Part shown: positions 1 to 11,825 of the stretch, piece by piece | How positions within the stretch are numbered: position 1 is the first letter of the stretch | Layout of the letters: each line of letters begins with the position of its first letter | Assembly (NCBI GenBank): GCA_003254925.1 | Contig: QANZ01029687.1 | Span: forward strand, 136,085 to 200,084 | Source: Chamaecrista fasciculata | Lineage: Eukaryota > Streptophyta > Magnoliopsida > Fabales > Fabaceae | DNA: 64,000 bases | Direction of reading: 5' to 3' | Made by a program: the position numbers and the translations under genes | Notes under the pieces: model-generated | Told to the model about the DNA's origin: nothing | What the model saw: the letters and a program-made list of their open reading frames with translations, nothing else | Databases searched by the model: none

Positions 1-742
1 TTAATTTCCATTGCTTCAAAATAACTTCATGCACAAAGGGTTACAAATTGGAAAATCATGCAGAAAATATGTTTACCCCTCGACCTCAACAGTCAACACA
101 CACTGATCACACGTAAATTTATAATTAGTATATTTTAATGACAAATTATGAAATTTGTCACTGAAAGGACTCTTTTTGCATTGTAACAAATATTTATTCT
201 GCAATCGAAAAGTTGCAGCTGAAAATCTAATTCTTTTTTAGTGTAAGACAAGGCATTAAAATGAATGAACATTCAATTAATTCTTCTCTTGTAATTTTTC
301 CTTCGTACCTTTAATTTTAAAATGTAACCTCCCATTATTAGTGTGCTTAAAAAGTAAAAACACATAGCCTCTCATTCTTTATGGAGTTCTTTTTCTCATT
401 GATTCATTAATTTGAGTCATGCGTAATGTCTCCTCCCTCCATAAGTAGTAGAATGCTTAGATACTAATAGAAGTGGTTCATTAACATACGAAGTACGAAC
501 AGTTAATTCATTCGAAAATACACCAGTTAAAGTATTTCACAATGTTAATACTATCTAATCTATCTTTTTTTGACCAATCAGAGTAATAAATTACTATTCC
601 TTGCATAGCCGAGCTGAGTTTTAGAGGTTTTCAAACCTTAATGAGATAAATCATGAATGAGCCTTTGAAAACTGACACTTTAGTACTTGATCTCTGTGAA
701 ATCATCTGAAAAATTAATCCGATCCTATTATTAAAAACTACT
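1..742. other. AT-rich intergenic DNA, no gene seen
   Basis: I see no coding stretch with a recognisable product on either strand, no RNA gene and no clear terminal inverted repeat. The sequence is AT-rich with short simple runs. Confidence 0.6.
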
Positions 743-898
743 AATTAATTAGATGAATATGTTTGAAAATAGAAAAAAAAAATAATGAAGATGACATGTA
801 AAAATGGCATAAATTTTTTTAATTAATTGGATGTATATGTTTCACCCCTTAAAAATAGAAAAAAAAATGATGACATGTAAAAATGGCATAAATTTCTT
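743..898. repeat. Tandem duplication, about 78 bp unit
   Basis: Two head-to-tail copies (about 743-820 and 821-898) each run from an AATTAATT block through an A-rich run to GACATGTAAAAATGGCATAA. They differ by small indels. The second copy ends directly at the target duplication of the element at 901. Confidence 0.7.
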
Positions 899-900
899 TG

Positions 901-1177
901 GAGTAAACTACCAAATTGGTCCTTGGATTATTGGCTCGCTGACAGATTAGTCCCCGAATTTAGGAAATTGACAAATAGGTCCCCGAATTTTACTAACGTT
1001 AGTCAAATAGGTCCCCGAATAACATGCACAGAAGGACCTATTTGATAAATGTTAGAAAAATTCGGGGACCTATTTGACTCGTTAGAAAAATTCGGGGACC
1101 TATTTGTCAATTTCCTAAATTCAGGGACCAATCTGTCAGCGAGTCAATAATCCAGGGACCAATTTAGTACTTTACTC
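901..1177. mobile_element. Mutator-like MITE with 10 bp target duplication
   Basis: A 277 bp foldback. Both ends carry versions of the phrase 'accaatttggtccctgg' in opposite orientation, and the two halves pair over most of their length. The element is flanked by the direct repeat AATTTCTTTG (891-900 and 1178-1187). Long inverted arms and a 9-10 bp duplication fit non-autonomous Mutator-like elements. It has no coding capacity. Confidence 0.75.
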
Positions 1178-1204
1178 AATTTCTTTGCATACTTACTTCT
1201 TTTT

Positions 1205-1841
1205 GGTTAAATGGTCACTTTGGTCCTCAGACTATGAGGTTAGTTCCATTTTGATCCTTAAACTATAGGGTTAGTTTCATTTTGGTCCTCAATACTGTTT
1301 GTTTCATTTTGGTCCTCAAAATATTTTTTGTTTCATTTTGGTCCTCAAACTATTTTTTATTCAATATTTTGGTCCCAAAATGTGATTTCATATAGTTTTT
1401 CTAACGTTATTTCTAATCTGGACAGAGAAGATGGATTATTTTTCGCTTATATATGTCATAATAAGCAAGTTGACCAAGTGAGAAAGAAAAATATTCATTT
1501 TTAAAACAATTTGAAGATAAATTTATGGTTAATTTTTCTTTACTGAGTGAAGATTTTTCTATCTCCCATTGTCAAGTCACTTATTATAAGTTAGTGGACC
1601 AAAATGACATAAATTTATGGTTGATTTTTCTTTTAAAGAGTGAAATTTTTTTTCTCTCTTTGCCAAATCTCATATTATAAGTTTGAAGATCAAAATGAAG
1701 CATATATATATATATGTATATATGAAAGGTTGAGGACTAAAATAAAAAAAAATAGTTTGGGGACCAAAATAAAACTGCCTCTATAATCTGAGAACCAAAA
1801 CGGAATAAAAAATAATTTGGAGACCAACATGAACATTTAAC
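1205..1841. mobile_element. Foldback element, probably Mutator-like
   Basis: The left end GGTTAAATGGTCACTTTGGT is matched in inverted, diverged form at the right end (GTTAAATGTTCATGTTGGT read on the minus strand). Several 'tttggtcctcaaactat' phrases are repeated inward from each end. Flanks are T-rich and no convincing target duplication can be fixed. No coding capacity. Confidence 0.6.
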
Positions 1842-1888
1842 TTTTTTTTTTTAAAGTTTCACACAAATATTCTTTCGCAGTCATGTTT

Positions 1889-1943
1889 AAAGCATTATTA
1901 TATATATATATATTTTTTTTTGGTAAACAAAGCATTATTATAT
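1889..1943 (-). mobile_element. Micro-insertion: L1-type tail remnant with 15 bp target duplication
   Basis: The 15 bp direct repeat AAAGCATTATTATAT (1889-1903 and 1929-1943) brackets a 25 bp insert. On the minus strand the insert reads GTTTACC followed by an A run, then AT repeats. It is the size of a poly(A) tail plus a few bases of 3' end, as expected from target-primed reverse transcription that stopped almost at once. See the other four at 19137, 19289, 29051 and 52449. Confidence 0.6.
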
Positions 1944-2322
1944 TATCTTTAATATAATACAGATTTAAACTTTTTTATGGGATGTCCCCGAAGGGACAAT
2001 ATAGATTTAAACTGAAATTATTGTGACATACTAATATCTATATTCTATGGGTATACTCATCAACCCGATGGATAATTTGAAGACTTGAAATCATATAAAA
2101 TTATTCCATTGAACAAGTACGGAGAGTGAGAAGAAGTATTACATTTGATTCTAAAAAGAGTAAATTATACATCTCCTTTAAACAAAGCATCATTCAGGGC
2201 ATTGTTTGCATGAGACTTAAATGAAGCTGATAATTAATGATCTTTAGATATATAGGAATATTATTAGCCCTCCTCATTAATTCTTCAGTAGTGCATATCA
2301 CTGCAGTAGTGCAGCCTTCAAA
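1944..2322. other. YAB5 3' flank, probable 3' UTR
   Basis: No ORF of note. The part next to 2323 is probably the 3' UTR of the minus-strand YABBY gene. I see no unambiguous poly(A) signal context that fixes its end. Confidence 0.4.
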
Positions 2323-5300
2323 TTAAATGCTTCTTCGAATTCCCTGAAAATAGTCAAATAACAAAAATTACATTTCTATCCATAAAATCTTATATTACTT
2401 TCAACTTTTAACTTTGAAGCTTATGAGCGCACTACTAGCTAACTTCTTTTTAACCCACATTTCTTCCCTAAACCCTAAGTGCAATAGATATAACTTATAC
2501 TAATAAGTAACAATTATAAATATTCTGTCTACCAAGTATTTTAGAATATTCGATCTGTCTGAAAATATATCTGATATATTATTTATAGATATCAGATCAG
2601 GGACACCAAGACAGGATTTTTATAGCAGGGGAGATTTTTTTAAAAAGTATTATATAAAGTATAATAAGTATGTATTATATATTAATATACTCTCTTTTTC
2701 AATTCTCATAACTTTGATAAGAGATTGTTATAGAGTAGTTATTACTAATTACTACAATTGATTTAACATCATCACTAATTATACTACAGTCTACAACATG
2801 AATATTTTTCTACTTTTTCTTGAAAAATGATTACGTCAATACTACCTGTTTTTAGACATTGTTTAGCTTATATAATAATACAAATCCCAATTCAAATAAT
2901 TAATATATATAGAGATAAAAAAATTTAAATCAAAATTATGAACACACAAAACATAATTAAAATAAAAATCATGGACTAATTGTCATAAAAAAATTTTTTT
3001 TTAAAAGTAATAAATTTTGTATGTAAATGAATTTTTTTATTATTTCAACCTTTATGCATTCATCACTCCAAAACTAATTTATATAATATTTTAAGTTAAA
3101 ATTTAAAATGTGATACCACTATATAAGATAGAAAAGTAGAAAAAAAATTAGCAGATAGGACATCCGATACCCAATATATAAATATAATATAATATATTTT
3201 AATATATTAATCATTACATATATGTATTAATATTATTGAGTAATGACTACGGGGTATAAGATATTAAGTATAAATATTCAATACCTATTTTTCGAGTATT
3301 TTGAGTGTCTCGATAATTTCAATTAAAAGCATATTCAGATAGGAATATCAGAAATCATATATTTTTAAAAAAAATTTGAATAAAGTACAAGTGTATAACA
3401 TAGTTCAGACAAATTCAATTCAGATGGTGTAAAATTGAGTAGGTATATGCCTCGATTACCATTCCTAGCTAGCTCCTACACATACACACTATATAGATTT
3501 TTTATATATATATGTCTAATTGAAATTTAATAAAAGTTTCATTATAATTATGTTCGAGTTATCACCTAAATACTTCAATATATATATTACCTCTGAAAAT
3601 AAGGAGGAAAATTAAGAATACGTTTCATAATATATAATTACCTTCTCCATCCTAGCCTGATGATTGGTCTCCAATGTCAACCCGAAATGAATATGAGGGA
3701 AATGTGCCCACTGAAAACCGAAACATATATATATATATATATGCTTTGTATAATTAATATATATATATATAAATGACCAAAAGAAGATGATATATGAATT
3801 AAGCTAATTAATTAATTAAACACATTAATTTATAGACCAATTAAGTTACATTCTTTGCAGCAGTACTGAAAGCTTCCCTGTGACTGATATCTGGATTATT
3901 GGCCTTGATCCTCTGAATTTCTTCTCTGCATATAACCAATAACGTTTTTAATTATATATTTGATGCTTTAATAAAGCCTACCTATCTAATTTGTACTGTA
4001 TCAATTATATTAATTAATTAATGAACCAGCGATGTATATTACTTTATGAACTGATTATAAGCAGAAGGTACGCGTTGCCTCTTCTCGGGAGCTGTAAAAA
4101 AAAATAGCTCATGTGTCATGAGATTGTAAATGTAATTAATTATGTGAATTTAACATATAAATAACAAAAATTGTGGAAAAAATTAAATGGTTAATTAGGA
4201 TGATATTTTGTTTGCAAATTAATTCATTTACTTACGCTTATTCACAACCCTTTCCTCAGTGGCAATATTTGTAGTGGGTGATCGCATTGCAATCCTATTA
4301 CTGCATCTTGATGAAGAGGAATTGCCTGTCTCAATCCTAAACTCTGGATTGGATAAGCCAGAAACCTGAAAGTGAAAATTTAGCCAATAAGTCTTAAAGA
4401 GACCAAACTTATTATCATGCTACTTTTTTTCTTTTGGTTGTCCACTTAGTATTTAGAGTTTTGTTCTAACTAATTCGGATTCAACTTGCGTTGTCTAACA
4501 GACTATACGATGGTAGAGTCCGTGTACAATTTAGCTATGATGAGAGAATCTCACAATATGATGAGTAATTATATTCACAAAGCTTCAAACTCGGAACTTT
4601 GCTTAAGCAATACTAAGTTTCTTAGACCAATTGGTACATACTTATCATGGTATTCGGATATAATAAATTATAAGCATGAAAATGTAAAGCTATGTGTTGT
4701 GACCTAAGTAGTGTTGCCTACAGCTAGTTTCTATGCATAAAACTTTTTTCTTTTTGGGAGGTGCGGTGGTCTAGCTTAGTTAACTATTTTGTTTCAACTA
4801 TATATATATAATTCTTTAATGTTTAGTTGAAATTAATTTTATTCATAAAAATGGGGCTAAAGCTTGGATTTTGAGAGAGTAAACACAGATAATTATATTA
4901 GAGATTGTGGGTTTGCTTGAGGGAGAAAATTAAAGAAAGAAAGTGATAAAGACTAAGTGTTCATGATAGAGAAAAAAAGAGGCAGCTTTATTGCACTGTG
5001 ATTTAAGACTAGAATACAACTTATCAGATATGAATGCATGCAGAACATAAAACCCAGATGACAGTTGTTCCTGTAAAGGGCTGCGTTTTGGGGATCCAAA
5101 AGAGGACTTTCTTTTTCTTTCTTTCTTTATTATTATTATTATTTTTTAAATGTGTATAGTAGAAACAAAGATGCAGAAATTAAAAGAAATCTTGAGCAAA
5201 ACCTAAGAAGTCTTTTGAGGAATAGAATATATTTGCATACTTGTCAATCAAATCTGAGGAGGGTATCAAAAACAAGGGATGGAATGAGTTTTTTAAAAAA

Positions 5301-8300
5301 TAAAACATTTAGAAGCAATGTAATGTATGTCATATATTTTTGTAAATACCATGAGTGTCCCCCACCTATCCGTGTTACGGTCTAGGCAAAGACTAATGTC
5401 ATTCAGACCTAGAAGAGAACAGTTAAAGCCTTCCCAACAAATATCGACTCCAGACTCCGAACCCCACATTTGTGATATATTTATGTAAGAATAATGCGAA
5501 TATATATTTGACCAAAAGTTAAAGAAAGAAAAATAAACGTTGGCCGGCTTGAAGACTTAGGACAGGGCCTGACGGGGTCTACTAAAAAGTGCAAACAATG
5601 AAAAAAGAAGTTTTACTTACTCATGGCTGGCGGCTGCAGGTAGCTATAAGGCTATATAGGCTACAGCCTATAAATTATATATATTAGATATATATAAGCT
5701 ATATATATATTGGTAACAGGGTTGTTTCAGTAACCAACCACTTCACAAGTTTTGATATAATTCATAACAGTACACAAACTACACATATATAACATGCTTT
5801 GGGATACTCGATCATTAACCAACCTCACAGAACAAAAAAAAACAGAGAAGAAGCTGCCCCATGTAATGTTAAGTTAGGGCATCGATTCTCTCAAAAAGAA
5901 TATAACACCCACCCAGAAGCCCTAGGATTCAGAAATCAACTATCAACTATAAATAAATAATTAAATTAAAGAGATGGAATAAAGAAATTAATTAAATAAA
6001 GTCCGATCCCCCAAGAAGTAAGGTGAAAAACTTTAGTTACCTGCTGAACATCTTGCCATGACAGTGTCTGAAACGCGGCGGCCATATTCACAGACCATAG
6101 ATTGCCGCAATGACCACATCGGACGGTCACCATTTCAAACAGGCTACTGCATGGAACACTTACCTGCGTATATATATATACACATATAAATATTATATAT
6201 ATAGTTATATAAATATAAATATAAATATGAATATAATAAATCCATCATCATCATCATATTCATACATGTTAATTAGAACTACACGACGAAATTTGAGATC
6301 TATCACAATCTATCCCCGATCGATCAAATATATAGAGTTTGGATCTGAACGATGGATCTCTTTAGAGGAGAAATATTTAAATTTTTATTTTAAAAAAAAA
6401 GAGCAGCTTTGTTTTAGAGGAAAAGAACAAAACCCTAAAATTTGGAGTTTTCGGTAATAAAGTTTAGAGTTTTATTTATATATATGGATGGAGTGGGTAG
6501 CTAGCTTTCTCATATGTGAGGCAAAGATCAAGCCGAGTTGAGCTTCCAGAAAGTGTTGTCAGAACCGAACCGGATAGAGACTCGGACAAGCATTCGATTC
6601 ACGGTCTGATTGGTTCAATCGGTTGAACCGTCGGTCGGACCGGATGATCCAATAAATAATTATTTTTAATATATTAAATATAAATACTCTATATATTTTT
6701 TGTTTGTGGTTTAAGAGATGCATTTAATTTGTTACTAAATACATTTCTTCATCTAAATAATATAATTTTTCTCTCCACTACTAGAGATTATAGATTAAAT
6801 GTATTTTTTCAAGCAAATGAATGGACTAAATGCATCCTAAACAAGATCTAATAAGTCATAAATTCATAATAATTAATTAAATTCAACATTTCGACCCTCA
6901 AATTTCAAGTTCAACAAAAAATAGAGGAAGAGGACCAAATAAGAGAATATTTAGAGACCATAAGTAAAAAAAAACTAGTTGAACCACCGGTTCGGTCCAG
7001 CAGTTGGACCCTCGGTTTGCCGGTTTTGTCCGGTCCAACCGACAGTTTGATTTTTTTGATCAAACCCACTCGCTTTTACATTCGATTGGCGGTTGGACCG
7101 TCCGGTCCGGTCTGGTTCTGACAACACTGCTTCCAGGTATATAGCACTAATACCCTAGCTAGCTTTGTAAGTATAGTACATACAGTAACCTGATAATTAA
7201 TAAGGGAAAGTTGGATGATAAATTAAGATTCACAGGACAGGAAAATCAAAGAGTAGAGAGAGTAGAAAGGATTAATTGTCCCATCCTATCAATTACAGTG
7301 TACATAACTACATATAATCCTCCTGGGTTTGAGTTTAATTAGTAGGTGGAAAGTGGACATACACGGACAGCCATATTATGCACAAAAAGGAAAAAGGCCA
7401 AAGTGCAATATTGGTCCTATAACTTTGCATGAGTTCCCAAATCAGTCCTATAAGTTTTTTCGTCTCAGATTTGGTCCCATAAGTTTGAAAAATTCTCACC
7501 GTTAGTCCTATCAATATTTTCGTTAAATTTTTTCCGTTAATGCTGATGTGTCATGATGACTGGGATATTGATGTGGCAAGTTTAGATGATGTGGATAAAA
7601 AAAGGACTATTATGCAAAAACTAATAACATTTTCACAATGTTCACTGCAAGCCAGATTTCCAGAATGGCTTCCATTGACTTCCATTGCTCTTCAATGGCT
7701 CTTCCCACTTGTTTAAAGTGAGCTTTCATCATCACACTTTTTTCAAATACTTTACCAGAAACATTGGGAAATATATATATATGCTAATCATGCATGTGGA
7801 TTCTGAATCGTCGGAGCCATTATTGAGCCAAAAAGTATAGAAAGATTTTGGAGGTGTGATATAGGAGGAGAACTTGAAGATGAAGAAGAAAGATGAGAAC
7901 TTGAAGAAGAAGAAGAGGAGTGATATAGGATATAGCGAGAAGAAAGATCGAAGAAGTTGAGAGAGTGATTTTAACATAGTCCTCCGTCAAATTCACTAAA
8001 TACATCCACAATATTAATATTTGTTGCAGTATGGTCCCATTTCAATCCACTTTGCCACTTCAATATCCCAGTCATCATGCCACATCAGCATTAACGGAAA
8101 AAATTTGACGGAAATATTGATAGGACTAACGGTGAGAATTTTTCAAACTTATAGGACCAAATCTGAGACGAAAAAACTTATAGGACTGATTTGGGAACTC
8201 ATGCAAAGTTATAGGACCAATATTGCACTTTGGCCAAGGAAAAATTAATCCAACTAAGTGACTAACTAGCTAGCTAGCTACTATATTGCTGTTTAGTGCT

Positions 8301-8974
8301 ATAGCTAGCTAAAACCTAAGAGAGAGAAAAAGTGTGTGTATATATCATTATATTTGCTTCTGTTGTGTTTGTGTGCGTGCGTGATATATGGCTGTATGTA
8401 TGTGTGTTGTGCCTTCCTTCAGGTAGCTAGATGTACAAATATATGAATTAATGACTTTTTTCTTTGACTGCAAAAGAAAAGCTCAGAGATGGGGACCTGA
8501 CTGCAACAAAAACAAGGAAGCTAAGCCCCCCAGAAAGAGAGAAAATGTTTATGGGGATTTCATCAAATAACATAAAACCACTGATTCGCAACTAAAGCAC
8601 TCTCATAAATATAAATGGTTTTAGTTAGGTTTTAGGATCTAAATTAAAGGACTTGTTAGCCATATTATGAAAGCTGGCTAGAAGTAGAAATTAGCCAGCT
8701 AGCCAAAGTATATGATCTAAATATATATATACACGCGTGTGTGTATATATATAATAATATCATATCAGAATTAATCAAAAGGATGTATCTGAAAAATCAG
8801 ATCTGAAACTAGATAAAAAAATTAGTAGAAGTAGTAACTGGTAGTAGTTTTGAAATCAGAGAAATATATATATAAATATATATAGATATATACCGCAAGA
8901 ACAATGTTGCAAAAGTTGCAGGGGATATAGCAGAGTTGCTCAGGACCAACGTCGATGCTGCTACAGTTCGACAT
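2323..8974 (-). CDS. YAB5: YABBY-family transcription factor, YAB5 type
   Basis: Seven coding exons on the minus strand: 8894-8974, 6041-6163, 4236-4365, 4043-4091, 3850-3925, 3642-3710 and 2323-2343. Phases close throughout, giving about 182 aa. The protein starts [19 protein letters not shown]. It has a C2C2 zinc finger (C19-x2-C22 with C43-x2-C46, motif [18 protein letters not shown]) and an HMG-like YABBY domain (about 112-165: [17 protein letters not shown], then [19 protein letters not shown] and [12 protein letters not shown]). The N-terminal NFCNIVLAV and WSVNMAAA place it with YAB5 rather than FIL, YAB2, CRC or INO. YABBY proteins are nuclear and set abaxial and lamina identity in lateral organs. 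Seven exons is the usual YABBY structure. The last exon is uncertain: the splice I chose ends GIRRSI, while the adjacent frame reads GNSKKHLI, closer to family tails. Intron 1 (2.7 kb) holds two DNA transposons. Confidence 0.92.
6551..7129. mobile_element. hAT-like non-autonomous element in YAB5 intron 1
   Basis: A 579 bp element with terminal inverted repeats AAGTGTTGTCAGAACC / CAGTGTTGTCAGAACC. It is flanked by CTTCCAGA (6543-6550) and CTTCCAGG (7130-7137), an 8 bp target duplication with one difference. GC-rich 'ggttcaaccggtcggaccgg' phrases recur near both ends. Family calls rest on 8 bp duplication and TIR form. It encodes no transposase. Confidence 0.8.
7396..8235. mobile_element. Mutator-like non-autonomous element in YAB5 intron 1
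   Basis: An 840 bp element. The inverted termini GGCCAAAGTGCAATATTGGT are near-identical and extend about 170 bp inward. The 9 bp target duplication AAGGAAAAA lies at 7387-7395 and 8236-8244. The internal 7575-8010 stretch is unique-looking, with GAA-rich blocks, and may be captured host DNA, but I cannot name a source. No transposase. Confidence 0.85.
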
Positions 8975-9276
8975 GTTTAATTTCTCTACTGATCAATTTA
9001 CTCACTCACAAAGCTAAGGGAGAGAAATCAAGAAGATCAATAAAGAAGAAGAAGAAGAAGAAGAAGAAGCTATATGTATATGTATATATATAATATAAGA
9101 GATGTATCAATGTTGAAAGCAAGGAAATTTAAGCAAGAGTGTGACCACTCCTTCTTGGTCTAGGGATATGTGAATGTATATAAGAATTGAAACTGTAAAA
9201 TCTGCTGCTCTTGTATGAATTGTAGCTGTAGAACTTTAGAGTAGTTTTAGACTTTTTAGTACAAGATAGCTTGATT

Positions 9277-9307
<31 letters not shown>

Positions 9308-9441
9308 ATGGGATAAAAGAAAAAAGTAGTGTAAGCTATGTGAGTGCCCACGGCTAGGGTGCGAAATGGAAATAAAAGCTGTTTTTGGTAAGGTATGCAA
9401 ACTAAACCGGCCGGGTCTCATTAATATGCCCAATATATATA
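8975..9441 (-). promoter_or_regulatory. YAB5 5' flank and probable 5' UTR
   Basis: This is the DNA directly upstream of the YAB5 start codon. It holds an (AAG)n run at about 9041-9069 (TTC repeats in the transcript sense, common in plant 5' UTRs) and an (AG)n run at about 9277-9307. Unique upstream sequence is only about 470 bp before the foldback element at 9442, so the core promoter probably lies here. The exact transcription start cannot be read from sequence. Confidence 0.45.
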
Positions 9442-10004
9442 GGCCAAAATTTATTTTTGGTCCCATGACTTTTGCTCAGGTCTCAGTTTGGTCTCATAAA
9501 TTTTTTGTTACACTTTAGGTCTCATATCTTTTGCTCAGGTTGAAGAATTCGTCCTGTATTGCACTTTTGGTCCTATATCGATCTTTGGGTCAAGTTGCAT
9601 AATTGGTCCTATATCTTTTGGTCATGTACAAAATTAGTCTCATATCTTTGGATAAGGTGGGACTCACAGTGAAACTTTTTACAAAGATATAGGATAAATA
9701 TAATTCTGCAACTTAACCAAAAGATGTAAGACTAGGAGTACAATAAAAAAAATGTAGAATTATATTATGGGATTAAATTGAGATCTATGGGATTAATTAA
9801 AAGATGGGACTGACAGTGATACGAGACCTAATCTGAATGTATAAATATAATTCTGCAACCTGACCAATTATATTTGGGACTAATAGTGATACGGGACCTA
9901 ATATGAACTTGAGCAAAAGATGTAAGACTAAAAGTACAATAAAAAAATTTATAGGATTAAATTGAGATCTAAGTAAAAATTATGAGACCAAAAAGTATAC
10001 TTTT
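9442..10004. mobile_element. Diverged foldback element upstream of YAB5
   Basis: The left arm (GGTCCCATGACTTTTGCTCA and on) pairs with the right arm in inverted, diverged form (GGTCTCATAATTTTTACTTA on the minus strand) for over 100 bp. Internal 'catatcttttgctcaggtt' phrases repeat. Flanks are AT and GT simple sequence, so the target duplication is unclear. The structure resembles the Mutator-like foldbacks elsewhere in the window, but it is older. Confidence 0.6.
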
Positions 10005-10397
10005 ACCCGTGTGTGTGTGTGTGTATATATAGCTAGGTGGCTCCCCTAGCTGTTTGGGGATGGAGGGAGAAAAAGGTGTTAATTAGGGTTTTGAGAAGGA
10101 GGAAAGTGGTTTTGGCTGCATTATCAAATAGGTAGAGATGGATAGACTTAGGGAAATGTGAAGGGTTAATTAATTTTGGCGAGAAAATTCTCTCTTCTCC
10201 TCTGTGAGTTTTTTTGAGTTTTTTCTTTCGATCCTCTAGATCTGGAGCGTTTTTGTGTTCTAAATCGAGTGTGATTGATTTCTTTCTTCTTGCTACCTTG
10301 CTTTCTTACTTTGTTGTGAGTTTGCGTTGGTGATTTGGTGCTGTGCTTGCAGATCGAGGAGCTTTGAGTCCGTTTCGATTTGCTTTTTACTGAAGCT

Positions 10398-11756
10398 ATG
10401 GAGATCGAAGAAGATGCGGATAGATCGAGAAGTTGTGATATGGCTGTAGATGTGGAGTGGAATGGCAATGGTTCGTCGGCTGTAGGAAAGAAGACTTTGA
10501 TCGGAAGGATTATAGCGACGAAGAGATTCAGTAGAGGTATTTTCAGAAATACTCTGTTTAAGGGCTGGAATCTCAATGGTGATGTGAAAGTCAATGAAAT
10601 AGGAGGTAACCAGTTTATCTTCTCTTTTGATAATGAAATTGATTGCATTAGAGTTCTCAGAGATAGACCTTGGTTTGTGGCTGGTTTTCTTTTTCTGCTG
10701 CAAGAATGGAATTTGTTTACTCCGTTAAGTAGTTTGTTGTGGAGTTCTTCTCCGTTTTGGATTCAATTGCATGGAGTACCGTTAGGTGCTATTTCTGAGA
10801 AGAATTTGTGTTGCATGGAGAAAATGATTGGGGATGTGATAGAGTATGAGAAGTCGATCATTAATAACTGCATTTCTAGGGATTTTCTGAGGATTAGAGT
10901 TATGATGGATATTTCTCGTCCTCTGATAGATGGTTTCTAGATTCCTAGACCTAATCTGAATAGGATCTGGATTTTGGTGAAGTATAAGAAGCTGCAGGGG
11001 TTTTATTATAAATGTGGAACTCTTGATCATGATTTTAAAGCTTGTGTGAAGGAAAGGGTTTTGAATGATGATGGTTCTCCTAAATATGGTGGTTGGTTGT
11101 CTGTGCAGTTAGAGAGAGGTGTTAGATCTATTGATGTTGTTAAGTTTGAAGAGTCTTATTTTGCTGGTGTTAGTACTGATGGATCTAATGGTGTTGCTTC
11201 TGAGGTGGCTGTGGGTGACATGGTGGAAGCTGTGGTTGAGGGTGAGACTTCTAATAATATGGAGTTGTGTGTGGTTAGTGAAGATAAATCTGTAGATATG
11301 GTGAGTAAGATGAATGGGAAGGAAGTGGTTGTTTCTGCTGATTCAGGAGGTAGTGGTTGTAATTTGGATAGTTCTGGTTGCTCGAGTGCTTTGGTGCTGG
11401 TTGAGAAGAATACTTTGATGATGTTGAGCTATGATCAGATTAAGAGTTTGAAGAAGGATAAAATGAATGAGCTTATTAAACACCAACTTTCTGAGGAGAT
11501 GAGAACTATGTTTTCTAAAAGGAAAGCTGATTGTGATTTGCTTGTAGATGTCAAAAAACAGTGCAGGAATGAAGTGTTGATGCAGGGTGAAGCTTGCTTT
11601 GATAAAGGCAAGGGTGTGGTAATTGTTGAGTCTTCAAGAAAGGTTAAAAGATCTAAGGAGATTCTGGAGTATGAAATAAAGAAGTGGAAGGATGGGCAGA
11701 TGCTGAGTAGCACGGTTAGAATTGGGAGTGTTGGAGGAGAAATCTTTTTGTTTTAA
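10398..11756 (+). pseudogene. LINE ORF1 (DUF4283-like, zinc-knuckle remnant)
   Basis: The reading frame from the ATG at 10398 (or 10380) runs to 11756 with one in-frame stop at 10938-10940. The N-terminal 150 codons resemble the DUF4283 domain of plant LINE ORF1 (LIGRIIATKRFSRGIFRNTL, then FSFDNEIDCIRVLRDRPWFV). After the stop, KLQGFYYKCGTLDHDFKAC is a CCHC knuckle whose first cysteine is replaced by tyrosine. The remainder is acidic and low-complexity. ORF1 proteins bind element RNA. A protein made from this copy would lack the knuckle. Confidence 0.85.
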
Positions 11757-11825
11757 AGGTGTGAATGGTGAAGATAGTGGTTTGCTGAAGGAGTGTGGCT
11801 GGCCTTCTCCAGCCACGGAGTCGTT

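Noticed and set aside
4486-5385. Short plus-strand open frames in YAB5 intron 2
   Set aside because: AT-rich intronic sequence with no domain and no conserved features.
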